Positions 1 to 7,830 of a stretch of DNA of 64,000 nt are shown here, piece by piece. The notes beneath the pieces are model-generated. The model was not told the origin of the DNA. It saw only the letters and a program-made list of their open reading frames with translations, and did not search any database. Position 1 is the stretch's first letter, and each line of letters opens with the position of its first letter. Origin of the DNA: Actinomycetota bacterium (GTDB taxonomy: Bacteria > Actinomycetota > Thermoleophilia > Gaiellales > Gaiellaceae); assembly GCA_013816245.1 (NCBI GenBank), contig JACDEU010000004.1:49766-113765 (forward strand). The letters run 5' to 3'. The position numbers were made by a program, and so were the translations under genes.

Positions 1-17
1 TGCGAGCCGGAGCCGGC

Positions 18-1466
18 TCATTGAAACGCTCCCTTGAACTTCGAAGCCTGGTGGCCCTGTCCGACAACGGGTGACTCGGTGTCGTCCTTCGTGAAGAAGG
101 TTGGCTGGAGAACGACACCGTTCGCCGCCATCTTGTCGAGGAAGTTCGGCTTGAGGCCGCTGCAAGACAGAGGCGACAGCAGGCGGACGGTCGTGCTCCC
201 CGATGCTGCTTCCTCGTCCGGAGGCCGCGCGACGAAGATGTCCTGAAGAGTGATCACATCGGACTCCATGCGGAGCACCTCGGTGACGTGCGTGATGCGG
301 CGTGAGCCGTCTACGAGACGGCTGATCTGTACGAGCAGGTCGAACGCGCTCGAGACCTGCTCGCGGATCGCCCTCAGTGGGAGCTCGACACCGGCAGTCA
401 GCACAAGGGTCTCGAGGCGCGACAGCGCGTCGCGCGGCGAGTTCGCATGGATCGTGGTGAGCGACCCTTCGTGGCCGGTGTTCATCGCCTGGAGCATGTC
501 CAGGGTCTCCGGCCCGCGGACCTCGCCGACGATGATCCGGTCGGGGCGCATGCGCAGGGCGTTTCGAACGAGCTCACGAATGCGGATCTCACCCTGGCCC
601 TCGATATTGGGCGGGCGGGACTCGAGCGTGATCACATGGTCCTGCTGCAGCTGGAGCTCGGCAGCGTCCTCGATCGTGACGATGCGCTCGTCACCCGGAA
701 TGAACGCAGACATCGCGTTCAACGTGGTCGTCTTACCGGTACCTGTACCGCCCGAGATCAGGATGTTCAGCTTTCCCTTGACGCAGGCGGCCAGGAACTG
801 TGCAGCCTTCGGCGAGATGGAACCGAACGTGATCAGGTCGTTCATCGTGTACGGGTCGCGCGAGAACTTTCGGATCGTCAGCGTCGGGCCTCTCAGGGCC
901 AGCGGAGGGATGATCGCGTTCACGCGGGAGCCGTCGGGAAGACGCGCGTCGACCATGGGGGACGCCTCGTCGACGCGCCGCCCGATCTGGGAGACGATCT
1001 TGTCGATGATGCGAAGCAGATGCGAGTTGTCGGCGAAAGCCGCCGTTGTCCGCTCGAGCTTGCCGAGACGCTCGACATAGATCCGGTCGTATGCGTTGAC
1101 CATGATCTCCGTGACGGAGTCGTCTCGCAGGAAGTTCTCAAGAGGCCCGTAACCGAGAATGTCGTCCGTGATCTCTCGGATGATCTGGCGTCGTTCCTCG
1201 CGAGTCAGCGGCGTCCGGTCCAGCACGAGCTGTTCCGTGACGGCACGCGTGACGCGCTCGTTCAGGTCCCCGGTGGCCTCGCGCTTGAAGAGCTCCGCGC
1301 CGAGCGTGGCGATGCACGCGTGGTGGATGCGGGTCTTCAGCTCCGCATATGGATCCTGTCCGGCCGTGGAGTAGCTTGTTTCATGCTGCTGCCCATTTGT
1401 GAGCAGCTCCGCCGTTGCGGACGAGCCCCCGTTGGGGGTTGGTTTGAGGCGGTCGTGGAGGCTCAT
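18..1466 (-). CDS. cpaF: Tad/Flp pilus assembly ATPase CpaF (TadA)
   Basis: The 482-residue protein is a type II/IV secretion ATPase of the CpaF/TadA subfamily, which powers assembly of Flp (type IVb) pili at the inner face of the membrane. The Walker A motif GGTGTGKTTTLNA lies near residue 240, the Walker B/Asp box follows (RPDRIIVGEVRGPE near 310), and the His box TTIHANSPRDAL comes near 340. An N-terminal domain of about 110 residues with the usual LDR.PLTREER stretch precedes the core. It starts 3 nt after the cpaE stop and is the last visible gene of the minus-strand tad operon. The membrane genes tadB and tadC would be expected just beyond position 1 but cannot be seen. Confidence 0.95.
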   Translation of the reverse strand: MSLHDRLKPTPNGGSSATAELLTNGQQHETSYSTAGQDPYAELKTRIHHACIATLGAELFKREATGDLNERVTRAVTEQLVLDRTPLTREERRQIIREITDDILGYGPLENFLRDDSVTEIMVNAYDRIYVERLGKLERTTAAFADNSHLLRIIDKIVSQIGRRVDEASPMVDARLPDGSRVNAIIPPLALRGPTLTIRKFSRDPYTMNDLITFGSISPKAAQFLAACVKGKLNILISGGTGTGKTTTLNAMSAFIPGDERIVTIEDAAELQLQQDHVITLESRPPNIEGQGEIRIRELVRNALRMRPDRIIVGEVRGPETLDMLQAMNTGHEGSLTTIHANSPRDALSRLETLVLTAGVELPLRAIREQVSSAFDLLVQISRLVDGSRRITHVTEVLRMESDVITLQDIFVARPPDEEAASGSTTVRLLSPLSCSGLKPNFLDKMAANGVVLQPTFFTKDDTESPVVGQGHQASKFKGAFQ

Positions 1467-1469
1467 TGG

Positions 1470-2669
1470 TTACGACCTCGCAAGCGCAGGCAGGAGACGA
1501 CGCTTCTTCGCTTCTTCCTTCGGAGCTGCGAAGAGCTTCTTCGCCACCGACTTGATCGCCTTCGACACGTCAGCGCCCTCCTCTGCAAGGACCACGGGGT
1601 TGCCGCGGTTGACCGCAAGCGGAACGGCACGATCTGACGGGAGCTCGAAGCGGACCTTCATGCCGAGCGCGCCCTCGACCTCATTCGGCTTCATGCCGAC
1701 CTTGGAGTTCGAACGGTTAAGGACGATCTGAACGCGCTGCTTCGGGAACGACAGCAGGTCGAGCGTCTGCAGAGCCAGGCGCAGGTTCTTCAGCGTCGGC
1801 ACGTCGAGCGAGCACAGCAGCAGCAGTTCGTCGGTGCGGTCGAGCGTAGCCAGCATGGGGCCGTGGAAAAACGGGGACGTGTCGACGATGATCACGTCGA
1901 ACGCCTCCCGTGCGACCTCGAGCAGGCGGCCGAGCTTGGCCTCCGTGACCAGCTCCGCATCCTCTGGGCGAAGTGGAGCAGGCAGTACCTCGAGGCCACA
2001 AGCGTGCTTCGTCGTGTAGCCGGCCAGCTTCTCCGCGTCGAGCTCGCCGGGAGCAACGACCAGGTCGTAGATCGTCTTCTCCGGCTCGATGCCGAGCATG
2101 ATCGCGGCGTCGCCGAACTGTAGGTCGAGGTCGAGGAGCAAAGTCTTTCGCCCCTCGAACTTCGCGCAAGCGGCGGCGAGGTTCGTCGCCGTGACCGTCT
2201 TGCCCGTACCGCCCTTCGGTGAGAACACCGTGACGATCTTGCCCTGGCGGGTTCCGCCGCCGATGCTGCTGGGCCGTCGCGTCGTGTGCGTAGCCTTCCG
2301 AATCGCGAACACGACGTTCTCGACCAGCTGGGGCAGAAGCAACACGTCGGCGATGTCCGCGTCGAGCGCCTGGTCGAGCAGCCCGGCGGAGCCGCTCGAT
2401 GCCACGATCATGACCGGGGCGCGCGTGTGCTCACGAATTCCTGCAAGCTCGTCCGCGGGCAAACTCGCTCCGCGGGTGGCGTGAAGGATGACGTCGAGGT
2501 GGCCGCCCGCGAGTGCGGGAGCTCCCTCGGCGACGGTCGTGGTGGCACCGACGAGCTCGATCTCGGGATGACCCGCGAGCGACTCACAAAGCTTCTCGAA
2601 CCCTTCACAGGATCCGGTTGCGAAGAGGCGCACGCGCTCCCGCTGAGTTGTCTCGGTAGTGGAGCTCAT
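1470..2669 (-). CDS. cpaE: Tad pilus localisation ATPase CpaE (TadZ-like)
   Basis: A 399-residue MinD/ParA-type P-loop ATPase with an N-terminal receiver-like domain (about residues 1-130), the arrangement of CpaE/TadZ proteins that place the Tad apparatus in the cell. The deviant Walker A box FSPKGGTGKTVTATNLA is at about 150 and LLLDLDLQFGDA follows near 185. IIVDTSPFF near 260 is the second Asp motif. The start overlaps the cpaB stop by one base (TAATG), so the two are translationally coupled. The C-terminus carries a short basic KEEAKKRR tail. Confidence 0.93.
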   Translation of the reverse strand: MSSTTETTQRERVRLFATGSCEGFEKLCESLAGHPEIELVGATTTVAEGAPALAGGHLDVILHATRGASLPADELAGIREHTRAPVMIVASSGSAGLLDQALDADIADVLLLPQLVENVVFAIRKATHTTRRPSSIGGGTRQGKIVTVFSPKGGTGKTVTATNLAAACAKFEGRKTLLLDLDLQFGDAAIMLGIEPEKTIYDLVVAPGELDAEKLAGYTTKHACGLEVLPAPLRPEDAELVTEAKLGRLLEVAREAFDVIIVDTSPFFHGPMLATLDRTDELLLLCSLDVPTLKNLRLALQTLDLLSFPKQRVQIVLNRSNSKVGMKPNEVEGALGMKVRFELPSDRAVPLAVNRGNPVVLAEEGADVSKAIKSVAKKLFAAPKEEAKKRRLLPALARS

Positions 2670-3421
2670 TACGGCCTCCTTCCAGGTCCGTCGGAGAGCA
2701 TGAGCCTCGAGTCCTGATAGGTGTTCGAGGTGTCGAGCGAGCTGGACGGCGGTCGCAACTCGAGGTGGAAACCTCCGTCGACCCCGTTCTTCTGAATCCA
2801 GAGCAGCTTCTGCGACTGTGCATCCGTCACGCGCAACTGCACCGACATGCCGCCAGATCCAGATGCCACGGTCGAGGAAGAAGTTCCCTGCGGTGCGGTG
2901 AGAACCAGGAGGTCGCGAAGAACGACGCGACTCACGAGCGAGCCGTCACCGCCGGTTCCGGTCTTGACTTCCCAAGTTCCGACCACGTCGACGTGGTCGC
3001 CCACCTGCAGGGTGCCTGCGAGCAGCTGGTCACCGTTGCCCGGGAGCTGGTATGCGCGCTGCGTGCCTTTGATCTTTGCGCGAATGCCCTGCTCTTGCGG
3101 TGCAGCGAAGCGGCGCGAGCTGACCTGCTCACCCTGGAAGATGTCCTGGATCGCGACGTACTGGGAAAGCTGATCCGGAGACGAGATCGCTCCGGGGACA
3201 CGCACCTTGCGAGGCACGGTCTGCTGCTTCAGCATCTTCTTGTCGATCACGTCCGCGCCAGAAGTACCTACCGGGATGTCGCGCGCGGCGACGAGCACCG
3301 TCACCTTGCCTTCCCCGTGCTGCACGTGGCGCTTGTAGTTGACGACATACACGCTCGTCAAGATGGCTGCGAGAGCGGCCAGCGCGACGGCGATACCGAT
3401 ATTCTTAACGCGGTAGTTCAT
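2669..3421 (-). CDS. cpaB: Flp pilus assembly protein CpaB (RcpC)
   Basis: A 250-residue protein with one N-terminal membrane helix (about residues 7-28) and then a SAF domain (VLVAARDIPVGTSGADV, about 42-110) followed by the RcpC/CpaB C-terminal domain. CpaB acts in the periplasmic or wall side of the Tad secretin/pilus channel. A good ribosome binding site (AGAAAGGA) precedes the ATG. It is separated from tadG by 60 bases that contain a partial duplication of the tadG 3' end. No secretin (CpaC) gene accompanies it, as expected for a Gram-positive envelope. Confidence 0.93.
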   Translation of the reverse strand: MNYRVKNIGIAVALAALAAILTSVYVVNYKRHVQHGEGKVTVLVAARDIPVGTSGADVIDKKMLKQQTVPRKVRVPGAISSPDQLSQYVAIQDIFQGEQVSSRRFAAPQEQGIRAKIKGTQRAYQLPGNGDQLLAGTLQVGDHVDVVGTWEVKTGTGGDGSLVSRVVLRDLLVLTAPQGTSSSTVASGSGGMSVQLRVTDAQSQKLLWIQKNGVDGGFHLELRPPSSSLDTSNTYQDSRLMLSDGPGRRP

Positions 3422-3458
3422 AGTCCTTTCTCTTTTCGTTTGAAGGGCCTGAGGACTT

Positions 3459-3491
3459 GAGAGCTATTCGATGGTCGAGAGCTATTCGATG
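3459..3491. repeat. 15-bp direct repeat, period 18, across the tadG stop codon
   Basis: GAGAGCTATTCGATG occurs at 3459-3473 and again at 3477-3491. The second copy includes the tadG stop codon, so the first looks like an 18-bp tandem duplication of the gene's 3' end. Such a duplication is typical of replication slippage. Confidence 0.85.
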
Positions 3492-4426
3492 AGTTGAATC
3501 GACTGCACGCCCCAAGTACTTGAGGGTCCGGAGCCGGGCGCGCCACCGCCGCTACCGGCGAGGATTCCCTGCGCGATGAACTCCGTGAAGTAGCCGCGGA
3601 GGGAGGCGTTGTTGCCCTGCACGTTGAAGCTCGTTAGGTGGAACCCGATCCAGCCGATGATCTCGTAGACGGCGTTCTGACCCCCTCCGTTGAGCTGCTT
3701 GAAGACAGGAAAGAGCAGGACGGTGCCTATACGGGCCTGAAGCGCGTCCTGAATATTGGAAGACGAGAATTTGGCGCCCGGGTCGGAGTTGTAATTCCCG
3801 AGCCCGAGATACTTGTCGAAGCCGTGGAGGATCCAGTCGGCCTCCTCGGACGAGCCCGGCGTGCCGCTGGCGTCCTTGCCGAGGTTCAGCATTCCGTAGG
3901 CGCCGGGGGCCCCCATCGGGTCGTAGTCCATCGTCGTGGGAACCTGGAAGTCCGGCGTGCTGTTGGCGCCGCAGTTGTGGATCAGCGGGTGAGCGCAGTT
4001 GACCACCATCGGGGCGACGAACCGCGCCTGCGCCGGCGGGCCGACACGCACCTTCGCGCGGGCGTCGATGTTCGCTCCGGGGATGCCGAGGACACCGCTG
4101 AACAACCCTGCGTCGGTCCGTTTTGCCTTGACAGTGATCGTGTCGTTCGGGAGAGTCGTCGAGGAGATCACGATGTCGGCGCCGGCGACGTCGCCGCCGT
4201 TCTGGTTCGCGTAGTTCATCGCCATGGTCGCTGCGCTGCTCGGACTGCCGGGCAATTGCTGCGCGCCGGCGAGCGCTGCGGCGTCGGCGGTGCCCTGCAG
4301 CCGACGCTTGGTCCGGAACCAGGCTCCAGCGTCGAGGACAAGTGCGGCCATGCCGAGCATGACCGCGACCGAAACGACCATCAAGACGACAGCCTGACCG
4401 CGCTCATTTTTGCGGGCAAAAGTCAT
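3482..4426 (-). CDS. tadG: TadG-like pilus-assembly/secreted pseudopilin protein
   Basis: A 314-residue protein with the TadG-like N-terminus ARKNERGQAVVLMVVSVAV, a basic leader then a class-III-type hydrophobic helix at about residues 9-30. The rest is extracytoplasmic and has no recognised catalytic motif; three cysteines (about 143, 151 and nearby) may form a disulfide. It overlaps tadE by 4 nt (ATGA) and lies between tadE and cpaB, the usual position of the Tad minor pseudopilins. The family is recognisable mainly from the N-terminus and context; the C-terminal domain is divergent. Confidence 0.85.
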   Translation of the reverse strand: MTFARKNERGQAVVLMVVSVAVMLGMAALVLDAGAWFRTKRRLQGTADAAALAGAQQLPGSPSSAATMAMNYANQNGGDVAGADIVISSTTLPNDTITVKAKRTDAGLFSGVLGIPGANIDARAKVRVGPPAQARFVAPMVVNCAHPLIHNCGANSTPDFQVPTTMDYDPMGAPGAYGMLNLGKDASGTPGSSEEADWILHGFDKYLGLGNYNSDPGAKFSSSNIQDALQARIGTVLLFPVFKQLNGGGQNAVYEIIGWIGFHLTSFNVQGNNASLRGYFTEFIAQGILAGSGGGAPGSGPSSTWGVQSIQLIE

Positions 4427-4821
4427 TCGACTCGCTCCTTCATAGTCGTGTTGAGCCGCCCGCTCGCAACCACCCAGCCCAGGAGGCTGATGTCGTATGG
4501 GTACGAGGCCGTAACCGTGACGTCAGACCCGGCCGCAAAAGAACCTGAGCAATTCATCAGGAAGTCGGTGCCTGGGTTTTGAAGATTTGCACCAGCCGCG
4601 TATCCGGCGGCCTCGCAGTCGCCCTTTGCATTGCCGGAGCTCCGCGAAACCGCACCCTTTCGAGCCGCGGCGCGTGCGGCGTCGGTCAGCGCGATGTAGT
4701 TGTTGAAGACGATCCCGAACTGAATGATTCCGAACAGCACGACGACCAGGATCGGCAGGATGAGCGCGAACTCCGTCGCCGTCTGCCCTTGTTCGCTTTT
4801 GATCGTGTGCTTCACGTTCAT
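4423..4821 (-). CDS. tadE: TadE-family minor pseudopilin
   Basis: A 132-residue protein. The ATG at 4821 (MNVKHTIKSEQGQTATEFAL) is preferred to the upstream one at 4860 because it gives the compact basic leader of TadE proteins, and because the upstream start would lie inside the terminator hairpin at 4837-4878. The prepilin-peptidase-type motif QGQTATEF is followed by a long hydrophobic helix (LILPILVVVLFGIIQFG). Two cysteines lie in the C-terminal half. It is the first gene after the pilin terminator and is translationally coupled to tadG by an ATGA overlap. Confidence 0.9.
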   Translation of the reverse strand: MNVKHTIKSEQGQTATEFALILPILVVVLFGIIQFGIVFNNYIALTDAARAAARKGAVSRSSGNAKGDCEAAGYAAGANLQNPGTDFLMNCSGSFAAGSDVTVTASYPYDISLLGWVVASGRLNTTMKERVE

Positions 4822-4836
4822 GTCGCTCCCAACTAG

Positions 4837-4878
4837 AAAATTCGGCGAGGCCCTCGCCACCGGGGAGAGGGCCCCGCC
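4837..4878 (-). terminator. Rho-independent terminator/attenuator between pilin block and tadE
   Basis: Read on the minus strand, GGCGGGGCCCTC and GAGGGCCTCGCC form a 12-bp stem with one G-U pair and an 11-nt loop, followed by GAATTTTC. It lies after the pilin-like gene and just before the tadE start, so it can separate high pilin expression from low expression of the assembly genes. Confidence 0.8.
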
Positions 4879-4893
4879 TTCATGTCCGGGCGG

Positions 4894-5076
4894 CTAGGTG
4901 AAGAGCCGCGCCAGACCAATCAAGGCACTTGCAGCGTTACGAGGAACGGAGGTGAAGTTCAGCAACGAGGTACCGCTGATCACCGACAAAGACATCGCGT
5001 ACTGCGGGGTCGTCTGCGCGCACTCCTGCGAGAGACCTGCGATGGACTTTGCTATGCGATACCGACAGAGCTTCAC
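4894..5076 (-). CDS. divergent Flp-pilin-like small protein
   Basis: A 60-residue protein with a GTG start and a strong ribosome binding site (AAAGGAG, 7 nt spacing). Its core CAQTTPQYAMSLSVISG aligns with the EGQTMAEYGIVLAVITVG core of the neighbouring Flp pilins, keeping the Q-T-x-x-x-Tyr spacing and a hydrophobic stretch. The Glu at position +5 after the cleavage site is Gln here, and the downstream helix is interrupted by polar residues and a proline. It may be a specialised minor pilin, or a decaying copy whose translation signals survive. It sits directly downstream of pilin 1, ahead of the terminator. Confidence 0.6.
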   Translation of the reverse strand: MKLCRYRIAKSIAGLSQECAQTTPQYAMSLSVISGTSLLNFTSVPRNAASALIGLARLFT

Positions 5077-5108
5077 CTTCAGGCTCCTTTCCTTTTATTT
5101 ACCTTGCT

Positions 5109-5285
5109 TTAGAGGCGGTTGGACACAGCGGTGAGCGCGCCCTGGATGGCCCCGGAAAGGACGCCAAGCACGCCGATCACGCCGACCGTGATAACTGCCA
5201 GGACGATGCCGTACTCGGCCATCGTCTGACCCTCTTCGACGGCAAGCCGTACGCGGAGGTACTGGACCAGATCTGAAATCGACAA
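5109..5285 (-). CDS. flp1: Flp family type IVb pilin (copy 1)
   Basis: A 58-residue pilin. The TTG at 5285 is taken as start because AAGGGGGTGA lies just upstream and because it gives the normal 15-20 residue basic leader before the cleavage motif EEGQTMAEY. The mature part (QTMAEYGIVLAVITVGVIG) is one continuous hydrophobic helix, as in Flp pilins cleaved by a TadV-like prepilin peptidase. A near-identical copy lies 590 bp away (5699-5875), with the C-terminus TAVSNRL here against QAVSDRL there. It is the probable main structural subunit of the Tad pilus encoded next door. Confidence 0.92.
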   Translation of the reverse strand: MSISDLVQYLRVRLAVEEGQTMAEYGIVLAVITVGVIGVLGVLSGAIQGALTAVSNRL

Positions 5286-5545
5286 GATGGATTCACCCCC
5301 TTTCGGCAGTTCGAGCGCGCGCGGGCGCGCGGAATGAAAAGGCGTTGGTGTTCCTCGTGTGGGAATCGACTCGAAGTTCGGTGACACTCGCTGACACGCT
5401 GATGAGTCCCTTCTTTCTCGAGGCGCGCCGCTTCGCCTTACTGGTCAATCTCGTTCCGTCATCGTCGTCAGGGCGGTAGGGCACACATCCCTCGCAGGGG
5501 TGATCTGCTGCACCGTTCCCCTCAACGAGGGAGAACTCGGCAACG
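5285..5545 (-). promoter_or_regulatory. long leader of pilin copy 1 with conserved blocks
   Basis: The 260 bases upstream of pilin 1 hold no gene. In the minus-strand sense, blocks at about 5470-5540 (CTCCCTC, GGGGAACG, GATCACCC, GGGAtGTGTGCCCT) recur in the same order in the leader of pilin copy 2 (5975-6045), with small hairpins CCCTC/GAGGG and CCCT/AGGG. The order is kept although the sequence between blocks differs, which suggests a shared promoter or structured 5' leader. I could not match it to a known riboswitch class. Confidence 0.45.
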
Positions 5546-5605
5546 GATCGCTGGTCAGGCGAAACGCGAGTTGACCGAGCGCGGAGCTAGGTGAGTGCGC
5601 CCGAA

Positions 5606-5670
5606 GAGCGTGAGTGGGACGAGCTCAAAGAGGTCGGGCCTTGTCGCTTCGCTCGTCCTTCACCACGCTC
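5606..5670 (-). other. large imperfect hairpin downstream of pilin copy 2
   Basis: The arms at 5606-5624 and 5651-5670 pair over about 18 positions with two small bulges (GGACGAGC with GCTCGTCC at the tip) around a 26-nt loop. It lies about 30 nt past the stop of pilin copy 2. It could be a transcript end or an mRNA-stabilising structure; there is no T-tract on the minus strand. Confidence 0.4.
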
Positions 5671-5698
5671 CTCGCGGAGCCCCATCTCTCACACTTTT

Positions 5699-5875
5699 TT
5701 AGAGACGATCAGAAACGGCCTGAAGCGCGCCCTGGATGGCCCCGGAGAGGACGCCAAGCACGCCGATCACGCCGACCGTGATAACTGCCAGGACGATGCC
5801 GTACTCGGCCATCGTCTGACCCTCTTCGACGGCAAGACGTACGCGGCGGTACTGCACCAGATCTGAAATCAACAA
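5699..5875 (-). CDS. flp2: Flp family type IVb pilin (copy 2)
   Basis: A 58-residue paralogue of pilin copy 1, with the same TTG start position, leader length, cleavage motif EEGQTMAEY and hydrophobic helix. Over the central 130 bp the two genes differ at only about five bases, while the leaders and C-terminal codons differ much more. The ribosome binding site (GGAAG) is weaker than that of copy 1. Having two pilins next to one assembly system allows mixed or alternating pili. The pattern of identity suggests gene conversion between the copies. Confidence 0.9.
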   Translation of the reverse strand: MLISDLVQYRRVRLAVEEGQTMAEYGIVLAVITVGVIGVLGVLSGAIQGALQAVSDRL

Positions 5876-6148
5876 GATGGATTGACCAACTTCCGCAGCT
5901 CGAGCGCGCGCGTGACGCGGATTGGAAAATGGATGCGGCGTTGCTGCTGACACGCCGTCCCCGTTCATCGTCGTGGCTGCGAGAGGGCATGTGTCCCCCT
6001 CCTGGGTGATCCGCGTCGACGTTCCCCCACGTGAGGGAGCGGCACCGGACCGCTTGGGATCGATAGTCAAACACCGTAAGCGGCTGCGGAACCAACGCAG
6101 AGATTCCGCGCCCGAAGGTGGCGGTCAGGGCGCTTTACCAGAAGGAGC
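5876..6148. promoter_or_regulatory. divergent intergenic region, leader of pilin copy 2
   Basis: This 273-base gap separates pilin copy 2 (minus) from the secreted M15-like gene (plus). On the minus strand, 5975-6045 repeats the conserved blocks of the copy 1 leader (CTCCCTC, GGGGAACG, GATCACCC, TGCCCT). Promoters for both directions must lie here, but I cannot point to convincing -35/-10 boxes. Confidence 0.4.
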
Positions 6149-6154
6149 ATGGCA

Positions 6155-7486
6155 ATGCCACGACGGTTCATACGCAGAGACAACTGGGAATTCGGCGGTA
6201 AGCCGGAACCCACAAAGGTGGAGTCCGCCGAGCCCAAGTCGCGGAAGCGTCGGCTCGCCTCAACGCTCGTCTTCACAACGATCTTCTTCGCCGGCGCGTC
6301 ACTCGCAGCAGTTGCGGGCGACCAGCTCAGGCCCCTCGTCGTGAACGACGCTCAGGAACTCGCAGCGCCCGACGCGACAACTACCGCGGAAGAGACAACG
6401 ACCGCGGAAGCCACGGACGCCTCGGCGCCCGATGCTTCTACAGCGGAAGAGCCCGCAGCAGCGGCTGCCCCGGCACCTGCCGACGCGACCGCGGCACCCG
6501 CCGACTCTGCGGATGCCACGACAGCAGATGAAGCCGTGGCACCGCTGCGCACTTCGACGCTCGCACCGGCGGCTTCCACCGGAGCAGCGGCTCAGGCCGA
6601 TCCGGGCGCACCGAAGCCGGCAGGCAAGGCAGCCCGTGGCTGGAAGAAGACCCAGCTGCGCACGATCCTCCTGCCGAAGCTGAAGCCCGCCCCGACGCCC
6701 GAGCTCGAGGGCCCAGCCGATGCTTCCACGATCTGGATCAACTCGCAGCTTCCCGATCCGACCCCGCCCGCACTGCGTTTGTCGCCGAAGTTCGCAGCGA
6801 ACCTGCAGGCGGCCGCAAAGGGTGCCGGTCTGGATTGGTCGACGATGCTCGGAATCCTGCGTGCGAGGGGCGCGACCGGACATTCCCCGACCGGCCTCGC
6901 CACGCTCCGGAAGCTGGCCTCGCGGCTCGCGACCTACGGTCCCGCGAAGGGAGACTGGGCTCGCATCGTCTCGTACTCCGGCGACACGAGCTTCGCCGAC
7001 AGGGCCGCTGCGCTCGCGCGGTATGACCGGGCTGTAGGCCTCACGGCTCTCACCAAGGGCCTCGAGGCGGCGAAGAAGTCGATCGCGACCCGGCTGCTGT
7101 CAGACCCGTCCGTCTCGATCTACGAGAGCGGCCGGAATGACATGGTCCTGAACAGGGTCGACGTGCGTGTCCTGACCGTGATCGCGTACCTCCGCGAGTC
7201 GTTCGGGCAGGTCAGCGTGTCGTCTCTGATCACCGGCCACCGCTTGTATGCTCGGCCCGGCGTGATCTCGGCGCACATCGCCGGCCACGCGGTCGACATC
7301 TCAGGCCTCGGCAGCACCTCGATCCAGGGACATCAGGAGCCCGGCGGAATGACCGAGCGGGCTGTGCGTGACATCCTGTTGCTGCCGGTGGAGGTCATGC
7401 CGCGGCAGGTCATCTCCCTGCTGGGCATGGGCGGACCGTCGTTCCCGATGGCCGACCACTACAACCACATCCATATCGGGTTCTAG
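6155..7486 (+). CDS. secreted/anchored protein with C-terminal M15-like domain
   Basis: A 443-residue protein. The ATG at 6155 is chosen because AAGGAG lies 7 nt upstream; the ATG at 6149 directly abuts that site. A membrane helix (about residues 35-55, STLVFTTIFFAGASLAAVAG) is followed by an Ala/Thr/Pro/Glu-rich linker of about 80 residues, then a helical domain. The C-terminus has SAHIAGHAVDIS (about 375-385) and MADHYNHIHIGF at the very end, the His/Asp/His layout of M15-type and related metallopeptidases acting on peptidoglycan cross-bridges. Catalysis is not proven: this may be a non-enzymatic cousin. It is divergent from the pilin genes and 1 nt from the DUF192 gene. Confidence 0.65.
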   Translation: MPRRFIRRDNWEFGGKPEPTKVESAEPKSRKRRLASTLVFTTIFFAGASLAAVAGDQLRPLVVNDAQELAAPDATTTAEETTTAEATDASAPDASTAEEPAAAAAPAPADATAAPADSADATTADEAVAPLRTSTLAPAASTGAAAQADPGAPKPAGKAARGWKKTQLRTILLPKLKPAPTPELEGPADASTIWINSQLPDPTPPALRLSPKFAANLQAAAKGAGLDWSTMLGILRARGATGHSPTGLATLRKLASRLATYGPAKGDWARIVSYSGDTSFADRAAALARYDRAVGLTALTKGLEAAKKSIATRLLSDPSVSIYESGRNDMVLNRVDVRVLTVIAYLRESFGQVSVSSLITGHRLYARPGVISAHIAGHAVDISGLGSTSIQGHQEPGGMTERAVRDILLLPVEVMPRQVISLLGMGGPSFPMADHYNHIHIGF

Positions 7487-7830
7487 TGGCGGAAGCCGTG
7501 CTTCGGCGCGAAGACGGAAGCATCGTGTGTGAGCGCTGTGTCCTGGCGGACACGGCGCTCACGCGCATGAAGGGACTGCTCGGCCGGCGCGAGCTGCCGA
7601 ACGGCGAAGGAATTCTCCTGAAGCCGGCTTCGTCGGTGCACATGGCGTTCATGCGCTTTCCGATCGACGCCGTGTTCCTCGATCGCGACCTGCGAGTGGT
7701 GAAGATCGCAGCGGATCTGAGGCCCTGGCGTGCCGCAGGCAGTCGCGGCGCAAAGGCCGTGCTCGAGATTCCCGCGGGTGAGGCGCGACGCCGCGATCTC
7801 AGCGTGGGCGATCGACTGGTCGCCGGCTAG
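7486..7830 (+). CDS. DUF192 family protein
   Basis: A 114-residue protein of the DUF192 (COG1430) family. The family hallmarks are visible: MKGLLGRRELPNGEGILL (about 25-45), SSVHMAFMRFPIDAVFLD (about 48-65) and the ending VLEIPAGEARR. The GTG start shares its G with the stop of the preceding gene, so the two are co-translated. The molecular role of the family is not settled; members are often exported or lie beside cell-envelope genes. Confidence 0.88.
   Translation: MAEAVLRREDGSIVCERCVLADTALTRMKGLLGRRELPNGEGILLKPASSVHMAFMRFPIDAVFLDRDLRVVKIAADLRPWRAAGSRGAKAVLEIPAGEARRRDLSVGDRLVAG

Noticed and set aside
4822..4860. Upstream ATG at 4860 for tadE
   Set aside because: It lies in the terminator hairpin and would add a non-family N-terminus.
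5470..6045. Pilin leaders as c-di-GMP or c-di-AMP riboswitches
   Set aside because: GGGTGAT and GGGGAACG looked suggestive, but the conserved core sequences of those riboswitch classes are not present on either strand. Kept only as an unnamed conserved leader.
6149..6154. ATG at 6149 as the start of the secreted M15-like gene
   Set aside because: It directly touches the AAGGAG site, leaving too little spacing; the ATG at 6155 has 7 nt.
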